Shown here one piece after another: positions 53,597 to 62,007 of a stretch of DNA of 64,000 nt. A model generated the notes under the pieces. It saw only the letters and a list, made by a program, of their open reading frames with translations, was not told where the DNA came from and searched no databases. The stretch is taken from NCBI GenBank assembly GCA_036745275.1, contig DAIOGK010000007.1, forward strand, positions 62,001 to 126,000. The letters run 5' to 3'. Origin of the DNA: JAIUNP01 sp020161975 (GTDB lineage: Bacteria > Pseudomonadota > Alphaproteobacteria > Rhizobiales > Beijerinckiaceae). The position numbers and the translations under genes were made by a program. Positions within the stretch are counted from its first letter, which is position 1. Every line of letters begins with the position of its first letter.

Positions 53597-54478
53597 ATGA
53601 CTGCGGTTGCCCAGAAGCGCCCCGTGACCCTGAGCCTGATTCTCAGCGGGTTCCTGATCCTCTGGCTCGTGATTGCGATCTTCCCCTTTGCCTGGACGCT
53701 CTGGGGCAGTTTCAAGGTGGAAGGCGATTTCTTCTCCAAAGCGAGCTGGCAGAACGCGTTGTTCGGCCCGCTGACCCGGCTGGAACACGGCAGCGCCTTC
53801 ACCGGTGCCGGCTATTATGGCGCCTGGGTGCAGGAAGAATTCTGGCGGGCGGCGCTGAACTCACTTGTCGTCGTGGTTTGCGTGGTGGTGGTTTCGCTCA
53901 CCTTCGGCACGCTGGGGGGCTATGCGCTCAGCCGCTCGACCTACCGCTATGCCTTCTGGCTGCTGTTGCTGGCATTGGTCTTCCGCGCCATGCCGCCGCT
54001 GACGCTCGTTTCGGGCTATCTTCTGCCTTTCTACCAGTGGAACCTCTGGGGGCACCTGCCCACGGCGATCATCGCGCTCGTGGCCATCAACCAGCCCTTC
54101 ACCCTGTGGATGCTCACGGCTTTCTTCCGAAACATACCGAAGGATCTGGATGAGAGCGCACGGGTCGATGGATGCACACCCTTCCAGGCCTTCCGCTATG
54201 TGATCATTCCGGTGATGTGGCCCGGGGTGATCACCACTGGGCTCTTTTCCTTTCTGCTCGCATACAATGATTTCGTCGTGACCTCGATGCTGCTCTCCAA
54301 GCAGAACCAGACGATGATCCCGAAGATCGCGAGTTTCCTCGGAACCACGCAGACCGAGGGCAATGTGATGTTCGCGGTCTCCTCGGTGGTGTCGGTGACG
54401 GCGCCGCTCTTTCTGCTGGTGATGTTCTTCCAGCGCCAGATCGTCTCCGGGCTCACGGCCGGCGCGGTGAAGGGGTAA
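53597..54478 (+). CDS. ABC transporter permease, MalG/UgpE type
   Basis: Permease of 293 residues with six helices, EAA loop DESARVDGCTPFQAFRYVII and the C-terminus RQIVSGLTAGAVKG, as in MalG/UgpE. The start follows GAGGAGGAAACC, ten bases after the previous stop. Three bases separate it from the ATPase gene. Confidence 0.92.
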   Translation: MTAVAQKRPVTLSLILSGFLILWLVIAIFPFAWTLWGSFKVEGDFFSKASWQNALFGPLTRLEHGSAFTGAGYYGAWVQEEFWRAALNSLVVVVCVVVVSLTFGTLGGYALSRSTYRYAFWLLLLALVFRAMPPLTLVSGYLLPFYQWNLWGHLPTAIIALVAINQPFTLWMLTAFFRNIPKDLDESARVDGCTPFQAFRYVIIPVMWPGVITTGLFSFLLAYNDFVVTSMLLSKQNQTMIPKIASFLGTTQTEGNVMFAVSSVVSVTAPLFLLVMFFQRQIVSGLTAGAVKG

Positions 54479-54481
54479 GCC

Positions 54482-55537
54482 ATGGCTGATATTCAGCTCA
54501 TCAACCTGTCCAAGCGTTGGGGCGCGGTCACCGTCGTCAAGAGCTTCAACCTGCACATCGCGGATGGCGAGTTTCTCGTGCTACTCGGCCCCTCGGGCTG
54601 CGGCAAGACCACGACCATGCGCATGATCGCCGGTCTTGAGGATGTGTCGGAGGGGGAGGTCCGCATCGGCGACCGGCTTGTGAACCATCTCGATCCCAAG
54701 GATCGCGACATCGCCATGGTGTTCCAGTCCTACGGTCTTTACCCGACCATGACCGTTTACGAGAACATCCGCTTTCCCCTGAAGGTACGGAAGATTCCCG
54801 AAGCCGATCACCATGACCGCGTGATGCGCGCGGCCAAGACGGTGGAACTCACAGAGCTGCTCGACCGCAAACCGGCGGCCCTTTCGGGTGGTCAGCGGCA
54901 GAGGGTGGCGCTCGCGCGCGCCATCGTGCGCAAGCCGAAAGTCTTTCTCATGGACGAGCCGCTCTCGAACCTCGATGCGAAGCTGCGTGTCTCCACCCGG
55001 GCGCAGATCAAGAACCTGCACCACGAACTGAAGACCACGACCATCTATGTGACCCACGATCAGATCGAGGCGATGACGCTGGCGGATCGGGTGGTCGTGA
55101 TGAGCAGAGGCGAGGTGCAGCAGGTCGGCACGCCGCTTCAGATCTATGATCGGCCCGCAAATACCTTCGTCGCTTCCTTTATCGGCAATCCGGCGATGAA
55201 TCTCATTCCCGGCACCATGCAAGGGGGCACCTTCTCCGCATCGGGAATCACGGTTCCGGGCCTTTCAGCGCCCGACGGAGCCGTGACGCTCGGCTTCCGT
55301 GCCGAGGATGCGCAGGTGGCCACCACGGGTGAAATCACTGCGCCGGTCTATTCGATGGAACTGCTGGGCGATTCATCGATGGTTACGCTGCAACTTGGAG
55401 GAGGGGCCTTTGCGGCAGTCAAGACCCCCAAGGATTTCCAGGCCGGGATCGGCGCAACGCTTTCTGCCCGCGTGCCGGCGGGTATCTGCCACATTTTTGA
55501 TGCCACCACCGGCCAGCGCCTGGGGGGCAGGCCATGA
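54482..55537 (+). CDS. ABC transporter ATP-binding protein, UgpC/MalK type
   Basis: ATPase of 351 residues: Walker A GPSGCGKTT (36-44), Q-loop MVFQSYGLYPTM, signature LSGGQRQRVALARAI, Walker B VFLMDEPLSNLDAKLR, H-loop VTHDQIEAMTLADR, and a TOBE-type C-terminus. Its stop overlaps the following small SnoaL-like gene by 4 bases. It completes the importer with the genes upstream. Confidence 0.93.
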   Translation: MADIQLINLSKRWGAVTVVKSFNLHIADGEFLVLLGPSGCGKTTTMRMIAGLEDVSEGEVRIGDRLVNHLDPKDRDIAMVFQSYGLYPTMTVYENIRFPLKVRKIPEADHHDRVMRAAKTVELTELLDRKPAALSGGQRQRVALARAIVRKPKVFLMDEPLSNLDAKLRVSTRAQIKNLHHELKTTTIYVTHDQIEAMTLADRVVVMSRGEVQQVGTPLQIYDRPANTFVASFIGNPAMNLIPGTMQGGTFSASGITVPGLSAPDGAVTLGFRAEDAQVATTGEITAPVYSMELLGDSSMVTLQLGGGAFAAVKTPKDFQAGIGATLSARVPAGICHIFDATTGQRLGGRP

Positions 55538-55773
55538 CCGAGGCCACCCATTTCGGCGCCTTCATGGGTATTCCGCCCAGCGGTCGGCGCGTCGCCATTC
55601 CCTACATGGATTTCTGGCGGGTCGCTGATGGTCGTATCGCCGACAATCCGGTTTTCGTTGATTTCGCCGCGGTGCTGGCACAGCTCGGGCGCGATGTCTT
55701 TGCGGGCGAGGGCTGGGAAGCCTTCGATCGCGGCGAGCGCATTCCTCCGGCCCTGCCGGAAAACACCCTCTGA
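55534..55773 (+). CDS. Small SnoaL-like (ester-cyclase) protein, half-domain length
   Basis: Only 79 residues, but strongly like the C-terminal half of SnoaL-type ester cyclases: HFGAFMGIPPSGRRVAIPYM, DFWRVADGRIADNPVFVDFA and AVLAQLGRDVF. Complete single domains are about 120-140 residues. The ATGA overlap with the ATPase gene argues that it is translated as is. It could be a truncated gene kept by the operon or one chain of a complex with another SnoaL-like protein of the cluster. Confidence 0.7.
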   Translation: MTEATHFGAFMGIPPSGRRVAIPYMDFWRVADGRIADNPVFVDFAAVLAQLGRDVFAGEGWEAFDRGERIPPALPENTL

Positions 55774-55797
55774 GGACAGGCACTCCAGGAGCGATTC

Positions 55798-57108
55798 ATG
55801 GCGATCACCCCCCTCAAGTCCGGCAAGCCAGCGCAAGCGCGTGCTGAAGACGATGCCAAGGTCCGCGCAACCGTTGAGGCCATTCTAAAGGACATCGAAA
55901 CGCGGGGTGACGCTGCCGTGCGTGATCTTGCGCTGAAATTCGACCGCTACGCGCCGCCGGCCTTCCGGCTCACGGCGTCCGAGATTGAGGCGGCAATGGC
56001 CAAGGTGAGCCACCGTGATATGGAGGACATCCGCTTTGCGCAGGCGCAGATTCGCCGCTTCGCCGAGGCGCAGCGCGCGAGTATGCAGGACATCGAGGTG
56101 GAAACGCTGCCCGGCGTGATCCTCGGGCATCGGAACATACCGGTGCAGTCGGTCGGCTGCTATGTGCCGGGCGGCAAGTTCCCGATGGTCGCTTCCGCGC
56201 ATATGTCGGTGCTCACGGCCTCGGTCGCGGGTGTCCCGCGCATCATCGCCTCAGCCCCGCCGGTCAATGGCGAGCCGCATCCCGCCATCGTTTCTGCGAT
56301 GCACATGGGCGGAGCGCATGAAATCTATGTGCTCGGTGGCATTCAGGCCGTGGGGGCCATGGCGCTGGGCACCGAGACGATCCGGCCGGTGGATATGCTC
56401 GTCGGCCCCGGCAATGCGTTCGTGGCGGAAGCCAAGCGCCAGCTCTACGGTCGCGTCGGCATTGACCTTTTCGCCGGTCCGACCGAGACCATGGTGATCG
56501 CCGATGACACCGTCGATGCGGAACTCTGCGCGACCGACCTTCTCGGGCAGGCTGAGCATGGCTATAACTCGCCGGCCTGCCTCATCACCCGTTCGCGCAG
56601 ACTTGCCGAGGGCACGATCGCTGAGGTGGAACGGCTCCTGAAGATCCTTCCCACGGCCGAGACCGCCGCCATCAGTTGGCGCGACTACGGCGATGTGATT
56701 CTCTGCGATACACATGACGAGATGCTCCAGGTCGCAAATGACATGGCCTATGAGCATGTGCAGGTGATGACCGACCGCGACGACTGGTATCTTGAGAACA
56801 TGCGTTCCTATGGTGCGCTGTTTCTCGGGGCACGCACCAATGTGGCGAATGGCGACAAGGTCATCGGCACCAACCACACCCTGCCCACCCGGCGCGCAGG
56901 GCGCTACACGGGAGGGCTTTGGGTCGGCAAGTTCCTCAAGACGCACAGCTACCAACGTGTGACCACGGATGAGGCGGCATCGCTTGTTGGCGCGTATGGC
57001 TCGCGGCTCTGCATGCTCGAAGGGTTCGTCGGCCATGCCGAGCAATGCAACATGCGCGTGCGGCGCTATGGCCGCCGGAACGTGCCCTACGGTGTGGCGG
57101 CAGAATGA
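55798..57108 (+). CDS. Histidinol-dehydrogenase-like (HisD paralogue) NAD-dependent alcohol dehydrogenase
   Basis: Protein of 436 residues with the zinc and catalytic residues of HisD: LLGQAEHGYNSPA, MAYEHVQVM, NGDKVIGTNHTLPT and LEGFVGHAEQ. Sequence in between is closer to the catabolic branch that includes sulfopropanediol 3-dehydrogenase (HpsN), e.g. QSVGCYVPGGKFP and GVGPGN-like VGPGNAFVAEAKRQLYGR. A true hisD is present at 34.2 kb, so this copy is probably catabolic and may oxidise a primary alcohol to an acid. Its stop overlaps the SDR start by 4 bases. Confidence 0.85.
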   Translation: MAITPLKSGKPAQARAEDDAKVRATVEAILKDIETRGDAAVRDLALKFDRYAPPAFRLTASEIEAAMAKVSHRDMEDIRFAQAQIRRFAEAQRASMQDIEVETLPGVILGHRNIPVQSVGCYVPGGKFPMVASAHMSVLTASVAGVPRIIASAPPVNGEPHPAIVSAMHMGGAHEIYVLGGIQAVGAMALGTETIRPVDMLVGPGNAFVAEAKRQLYGRVGIDLFAGPTETMVIADDTVDAELCATDLLGQAEHGYNSPACLITRSRRLAEGTIAEVERLLKILPTAETAAISWRDYGDVILCDTHDEMLQVANDMAYEHVQVMTDRDDWYLENMRSYGALFLGARTNVANGDKVIGTNHTLPTRRAGRYTGGLWVGKFLKTHSYQRVTTDEAASLVGAYGSRLCMLEGFVGHAEQCNMRVRRYGRRNVPYGVAAE

Positions 57109-57881
57109 CAAGCCCGGTTTCACTCCCGCGGACGCCCTCCTTCCGGCTTGAGGGACGACGTGCGCTCGTCACCGGCGCATCGTCCGGCATCGGGCTTGGC
57201 GCAGCGGCGGCGCTCGCCGAAGCCGGGGCGGCGGTGACCCTCGTGGCGCGGCGGGACGAAGAGCTTCAGGCCGCAGCCAGCGCCATCCGCGCGGCGGGCG
57301 GTCTGGCAGATGCAGAAGCGCTGGATATTACCGATCTTGCCGCCACGGCTGACTTTGTCGCGGCGGCAGGCCCCTTCGATGTGCTAGTGAATTCTGCTGG
57401 TATCGCGCGGCATGCACCGGCGCTCCAGACCACGCCCGAGGATTACGATGCCGCGATGGCTCTCAACCTGCGCGCGGCCTATTTTCTGACCCGTGAGGTG
57501 GCGCGCGGACTGATCGCGGCCAAAAAGCCGGGATCGCTCATTCAAATCTCATCGCAGATGGGCCACATCGGCGGGCCGGATCGCGCTGTCTATTGTGCGA
57601 ACAAGCATGCACTTGAGGGCATGACCAAGGCCATGGCGCTGGAATGGGCGACGCATGGCATTCGGGTGAACACGCTCTGCCCCACGTTCATTCGAACGCC
57701 ACTGGCCGAACAGACGCTCGCCATCCCCGAACGGAAGGCGTGGATCCTCTCGAAGATCAAGCTCGGGCGGGTCGGTGAAATCGAGGACTTGATGGGCCCC
57801 ATCGTGTTTCTCGCATCCGATGCCTCGGCGCTGATGACCGGCACGCATCTCATCATCGATGGAGGCTGGACAGCGGAATGA
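57105..57881 (+). CDS. Short-chain dehydrogenase/reductase (SDR)
   Basis: Classical SDR of 258 residues: cofactor motif TGASSGIG (23-30), NSAG motif VLVNSAGIARH, catalytic Ser (ISSQMGHIGG), YCANK with the Tyr and Lys, and the C-terminal GTHLIIDGGW. The arginines after the Rossmann strand (VARRDEE) allow either NAD or NADP. The start overlaps the HisD-like stop and the stop overlaps the LacI start, both by 4 bases. Substrate probably a polyol or hydroxy acid of the imported compound. Confidence 0.92.
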   Translation: MTSPVSLPRTPSFRLEGRRALVTGASSGIGLGAAAALAEAGAAVTLVARRDEELQAAASAIRAAGGLADAEALDITDLAATADFVAAAGPFDVLVNSAGIARHAPALQTTPEDYDAAMALNLRAAYFLTREVARGLIAAKKPGSLIQISSQMGHIGGPDRAVYCANKHALEGMTKAMALEWATHGIRVNTLCPTFIRTPLAEQTLAIPERKAWILSKIKLGRVGEIEDLMGPIVFLASDASALMTGTHLIIDGGWTAE

Positions 57882-58909
57882 GTGGTTCTCGTCTCCTTGA
57901 AAAAGTCACCAGCGCGGATGTTGCGCGGCTGGCCGGGGTGTCGCAATCGGCCGTGTCGCGCGTCTTCACGCCGGGCGCGTCGGCCTCGCCAAAAACGGCC
58001 GCAAAGGTGCGTGCGGCGGCCGAGCGCCTCGGTTATCGACCGAATATTCTGGCGCGAGCGATGATCACCGGTCGCAGCCGCATCATCGGTCTGGTGGTCG
58101 CCTATCTTGAAAACCAGTTCTATCCGGTGGCGCTGGAGCGTCTTTCGAGCGCCCTTCAGGACCGTGGCTACCACATCCTCATCTTCATGGCGGAGAACGC
58201 AGCCGACAATGTCGGCAAGGTGCTCGACGAATTGCTGGATTATCAGGTGGATGGCATCATCACAGCCTCGGTCGCTATGACGAACGACCTGACCACACGC
58301 TGTCAGGCGGCTGGAATTCCTGTTGTGATGTTCAACCGGGGCCAGAACGATCCGCGCCTCAGCGAAGTCACCTCGGACAATCGTCTCGGTGGGCGGCGCG
58401 TCGCGGAATTCCTGATTGCCGGCGGGCACAGGCGCATCGCGCATATCATGGGCTGGCAGGGGTCTTCCACCGGGCGTGACCGCGCCGAGGGATTTCGCGA
58501 GGGGCTTGCGGCAGCGGGGCTCGAACCTTTTGCGGTGGTGGATGGTGAATATTCCCGCGAACGGGCGGCAGAAGTGGCGCGTGCGATGTGTTCCGGGTCG
58601 GAGAGGCCGGATGCCATCTTCGTCGGCAATGATCACATGGCTTTCGCGGTGATGGACGAATTGGTGCATCGCATGCAGCTTCGCGTGCCGGAGGATGTCT
58701 CGATCGTCGGTTACGACGATGTGCCGATGGCCGGTTGGGCTGCCTACAGCCTCACCACCATTCGCCAGCCCGTGGAGGCGATGGTGGGGGCTGCCGTTGC
58801 GACTTTGCTCGACCAGATCGAGGGCAATACCGAACCCCACCATCACCGTATTGAAGGGCCGCTGGTTGTTCGCCGCTCGGCCCGTATCCCCGAAGGATAT
58901 GCGCCATGA
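57878..58909 (+). CDS. LacI family transcriptional regulator of the catabolic cluster
   Basis: Repressor of 343 residues with an N-terminal helix-turn-helix (VTSADVARLAGVSQSAVSRV), hinge and PBP-like effector domain (IIGLVVAYLENQFYPVALER, DAIFVGNDHMAFAVMDELV, VSIVGYDDVPMAGWAAYSLT). It is translated within the operon, overlapping both neighbours by 4 bases, so it would be autoregulated. The likely targets are the two inverted LacI-like sites at 51068-51105, which would control both divergent operons. Confidence 0.92.
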   Translation: MSGSRLLEKVTSADVARLAGVSQSAVSRVFTPGASASPKTAAKVRAAAERLGYRPNILARAMITGRSRIIGLVVAYLENQFYPVALERLSSALQDRGYHILIFMAENAADNVGKVLDELLDYQVDGIITASVAMTNDLTTRCQAAGIPVVMFNRGQNDPRLSEVTSDNRLGGRRVAEFLIAGGHRRIAHIMGWQGSSTGRDRAEGFREGLAAAGLEPFAVVDGEYSRERAAEVARAMCSGSERPDAIFVGNDHMAFAVMDELVHRMQLRVPEDVSIVGYDDVPMAGWAAYSLTTIRQPVEAMVGAAVATLLDQIEGNTEPHHHRIEGPLVVRRSARIPEGYAP

Positions 58910-59910
58910 CCGCCCTTCCGAACCCGAAATTCTCGAACCGCTGGCCGGATTTCCGCAACTACATCATCGATATCACCCAGGAGATCTGGGAGCACCGCGG
59001 GATCGGTACGCTGAATCACTATTACGCACCGGATATCCCCGTGCGTTCGCCGATGGGCGTCAGCCGGGGCAACCAGGCGGTCATCGCCGCAACCATGGCA
59101 ACCTGCCACGAGTTTCCTGATCGTCAGCTCTTTGCCGAGGACGTGATCTTCTCGGATGATGAGACCCACGGCTTTCTCTCCTCGCATCGCATCATCTCCA
59201 CGGCAACGCATTCCGCTGATGGTGTGTTTGGTCCTGCAACGGGCAGGCGCTTCCAGATCCGGATCATCGCGGATTGCGCGGCGAGGAACGACACGATCTA
59301 CGATGAGTGGCTGGTGCGCGATTATGGTGGCATCGTTCGTCAGCTCGGTATGGTGCCGGAAGAATATGCCCGGATGCTCATCCGCCGCGAGGGCGGCATC
59401 GAGAAGGCGAGCCGCCCGCTGACGCCCGATGCCGATCTGCCGGAGGTTTACAAGGGCCGTGGCAATGCGAACCCCTGGGGCGAGCGCTATGCCGGGATGC
59501 TGACGCGCATCATGGCAGCGGATTTCGGCCATATCCACACGCATTATGATCGCGCTGTGGTGGGCGAATATTCGGGAGCGAAACAGGCTGTGGGCCGCGA
59601 GGCTGTTGCTGCCTTCTGGCTCGGCCTTCGTTCGTCCTTTCCCAATGCCACCTTCGCGATCCACCATCAGATTGGCATGGATGGTGACATGCTTTCTCCG
59701 CGCGCGGCCATTCGCTGGTCGCTCACCGGCAAGCATGAGGGCTGGGGCGCCTTCGGCCAGCCGACCGGCGCCTGGGTGCATGTGATGGCCATGAGCCATG
59801 CCGAATTCGGGCCCTTCGGCCCGGATGGCATCGGGCTGCGCCGGGAATTTGCACTCTACGACGAAATCGCAATCTGGAAGCAGATCCTCTTACAGACAGG
59901 TGACCTATGA
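58906..59910 (+). CDS. SnoaL-like (NTF2-fold, ester-cyclase type) protein
   Basis: Protein of 334 residues with two SnoaL-like regions: one near 20-150 (EIWEHRGIGTLNHYYAPDIP, RDYGGIVRQLGMVPEEYARM) and one near 200-330 (HIHTHYDRAVVGEYSGAKQA, ALYDEIAIWKQILLQTG). It is cytoplasmic, with no signal peptide. Family chemistry is acid-base without cofactor. It overlaps both neighbours by 4 bases and so is made together with the bicupin that follows. It is the third SnoaL-like product of this regulon. Confidence 0.78.
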   Translation: MTALPNPKFSNRWPDFRNYIIDITQEIWEHRGIGTLNHYYAPDIPVRSPMGVSRGNQAVIAATMATCHEFPDRQLFAEDVIFSDDETHGFLSSHRIISTATHSADGVFGPATGRRFQIRIIADCAARNDTIYDEWLVRDYGGIVRQLGMVPEEYARMLIRREGGIEKASRPLTPDADLPEVYKGRGNANPWGERYAGMLTRIMAADFGHIHTHYDRAVVGEYSGAKQAVGREAVAAFWLGLRSSFPNATFAIHHQIGMDGDMLSPRAAIRWSLTGKHEGWGAFGQPTGAWVHVMAMSHAEFGPFGPDGIGLRREFALYDEIAIWKQILLQTGDL

Positions 59911-60875
59911 CCCCGCAAGAGATGGAAGCCCGCATTGTTCGTTATGGCGAGCTGAAGCCGTGCAAGTCGGCCTTCATCGATGCGCATACGCCGGGCTCGA
60001 ACCAGAAGGAGAACTTCACCATCATCGGTGGTGGCGTGTCGGAATCGCCCGATCAGCATGTCCATATCCGGGAAACGCCGGGCTTCAACATTGGTGCCGC
60101 CGGGCAGCCTCCGGGGTGCAAGAACTCCCTCCACTCCCATCGCACGGCAGAGGTCTTCTTTGTTCTCAAGGGGCGCTGGCGCTTTTTCTGGGGGCGCTGG
60201 GGCACGGCCGGCGAGTTTATTGCCGAGGAAGGTGATATCTTCAACATCCCCACCGGCATTTTCAGGGCCTTCGAGAATGTCGGCACCGATTACGGAATGA
60301 TCATGGCGATTCTCGGCGGAGATGATGCCGGTGGTGGGGTGATCTGGGCGCCGCAAGTGATCACGGATGCCAAGGACTACGGCCTTGTGCTGGGCAGGAA
60401 TGGCCGGCTTTACGACACCAAGAAGGGACAAAGGCTGCCCGATGACGTGCCGCCGATGCCGCTGTTGACCGAGGAAGAGCTCAGGGCTTTCCCCGAGCCG
60501 ACCACGGCTGATGTCATCCCCAACCACGTCGCCCGCTACTGGGACCTGATGGCGCTGTCGGATCGCCAGCCGGCGAGCGTCATTGGCGCGAAGGGCAAAC
60601 TGCGTGACCGCCCTGGCTTCGAGGTCGACTTTCTGTCGCGCAACTCGATTTCGGACCAGCCCTACAGCATCGACCAGCACGAGATTCTGATGCCAATGCG
60701 TGGTCACTGGCGGTTGAGCTGGAGCGGTGGCAGCACCGTACTGAACCCGGGCGACACCGCAGCCATTCCGCCGGGCCTGTCGCACAGCCTTGTGCCGTCG
60801 ATGACGGGCGAGGCCTCACTGTACCGTGTGCGTAACACGGACGATCCTGCCGGTGCGACCGGTCGCCTGCTTTGA
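59907..60875 (+). CDS. Bicupin (two-cupin) protein
   Basis: Protein of 322 residues with two cupin domains. The first has HSHRTAEVFFVLKGRWRFFW and a later EEGDIFNIPTGIFRAFENVG. The second has DQHEILMPMRGHWRLSWSGG and LNPGDTAAIPPGLSHSLVP. Metal ligands look plausible in cupin 1 (His-x-His and Glu) and partly in cupin 2. Bicupins include gentisate dioxygenases, oxalate decarboxylase and isomerases. It is unlike gentisate dioxygenase in length and ends, so the reaction is unknown. It sits between a SnoaL-like and a MetE-like gene. Confidence 0.78.
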   Translation: MTPQEMEARIVRYGELKPCKSAFIDAHTPGSNQKENFTIIGGGVSESPDQHVHIRETPGFNIGAAGQPPGCKNSLHSHRTAEVFFVLKGRWRFFWGRWGTAGEFIAEEGDIFNIPTGIFRAFENVGTDYGMIMAILGGDDAGGGVIWAPQVITDAKDYGLVLGRNGRLYDTKKGQRLPDDVPPMPLLTEEELRAFPEPTTADVIPNHVARYWDLMALSDRQPASVIGAKGKLRDRPGFEVDFLSRNSISDQPYSIDQHEILMPMRGHWRLSWSGGSTVLNPGDTAAIPPGLSHSLVPSMTGEASLYRVRNTDDPAGATGRLL

Positions 60876-60885
60876 GGAGTGCGCC

Positions 60886-62007
60886 ATGACGCTACTTTCC
60901 ACCCATGTCGGCTCCCTCCCTCGCTCGCAGGGCGTTGTGGATTTTCTTTTCGCCCGTGAGCGGGGCGAAGACTACGATCAATCGGCCTTCGATGCTGCGA
61001 TGGCTGAGGCCGTCATGGATCTCGTGCGTCGTCAGAAGGAGGCAGGCGTCGATATCGTCTCTGACGGCGAGACCTCGAAGATCTCCTATGCGACCTATGT
61101 CAAGGACCGCTACACGGGGTTTGCCGGTGACAGCCAGCGAAATGCCCCGGCGGATCTGAAACTCTTCCCGACCTATCTCGAACGCCTGGCGCGCGAAGGT
61201 GGCACGCCCAAATACGCGCGACCGCAATGTATTGGCCCGGTCGTCTCCAAGGGCCAGGGCGAATTGCAGAAGGATATCAAGGCTCTGAAATCTGCGATGG
61301 CGGTGCATGGCGTGGAGCGCGGTTTCATGAATGCCGCCTCGCCGGGCGTCATCTCGCTCTTCCTGCAGAATGTGCATTACGCCAGCCGGGAGGCCTATCT
61401 CGAAGCCCTCGCTGAGGCGATGCGCGAAGAATATCGCACGATCGTGGAGGCAGGGCTCGACCTGCAACTCGATTGCCCGGATCTTGCGCTTTCACGCCAC
61501 ATGCTCTTCACCCATCTTTCGGATGAGGAATTCCTGAAAGTGGCGGGGCTGCATGTCGAGGCGCTGCGCCATGCGGTCGCCGGATTGCCGCAGGAACGTA
61601 TCCGGCTTCACATCTGCTGGGGCAATTACGAAGGCCCGCATTGCTGCGATATCGACATGGCAAAAGTCTTCCCGCTGCTGATGGCGGTGCCCGCGCGCTA
61701 CGTCCTGTTCGAGACTGCGAACCCACGCCACGGCCATGAATGGACGGTGTTCCGTGATCGCGCCAGGGACATTCCGGAAGACAAGGTTCTTGTGCCGGGC
61801 GCGGTTGATACGACGACGAATTTCGTCGAACATCCGGAACTCGTCCGGCAGCGACTGGAGCGGTTCACCGAGATCGTCGGCAAGGATCGGGTCATCGCCG
61901 GCTCGGATTGTGGCTTTGGCACGTTCGCTGGCTTCGGATCGGTCGATCCCGAGATTGCCTGGGCGAAACTTGCCACGTTGAAGGAGGGCGCGCGGCGCGT
62001 ACAATGA
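60886..62007 (+). CDS. MetE-like (cobalamin-independent methionine synthase family) zinc alkyltransferase
   Basis: Protein of 373 residues corresponding to the C-terminal catalytic half of MetE. The zinc ligands are complete: His242 and Cys244 (LHICWGNYEG), Glu276 (LFETANPRHGHEW) and Cys342 (GSDCGFGTF). Short MetE-like proteins include methyltransferases that act on thiols, and epoxyalkane:coenzyme M transferase. In a catabolic operon it may remove a methyl or other alkyl group from the substrate, or transfer a thiol. It starts 10 bases after the bicupin and overlaps the hydrolase start by 4 bases. Confidence 0.83.
   Translation: MTLLSTHVGSLPRSQGVVDFLFARERGEDYDQSAFDAAMAEAVMDLVRRQKEAGVDIVSDGETSKISYATYVKDRYTGFAGDSQRNAPADLKLFPTYLERLAREGGTPKYARPQCIGPVVSKGQGELQKDIKALKSAMAVHGVERGFMNAASPGVISLFLQNVHYASREAYLEALAEAMREEYRTIVEAGLDLQLDCPDLALSRHMLFTHLSDEEFLKVAGLHVEALRHAVAGLPQERIRLHICWGNYEGPHCCDIDMAKVFPLLMAVPARYVLFETANPRHGHEWTVFRDRARDIPEDKVLVPGAVDTTTNFVEHPELVRQRLERFTEIVGKDRVIAGSDCGFGTFAGFGSVDPEIAWAKLATLKEGARRVQ

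Noticed and set aside
55798..57881. Assignment of the HisD-like and SDR genes to dihydroxypropanesulfonate degradation (hpsN/hpsO)
   Set aside because: HisD-like plus SDR alone is not specific; sulfolactate lyase, TRAP transporter and sulfite export genes are missing and the importer is of sugar type.
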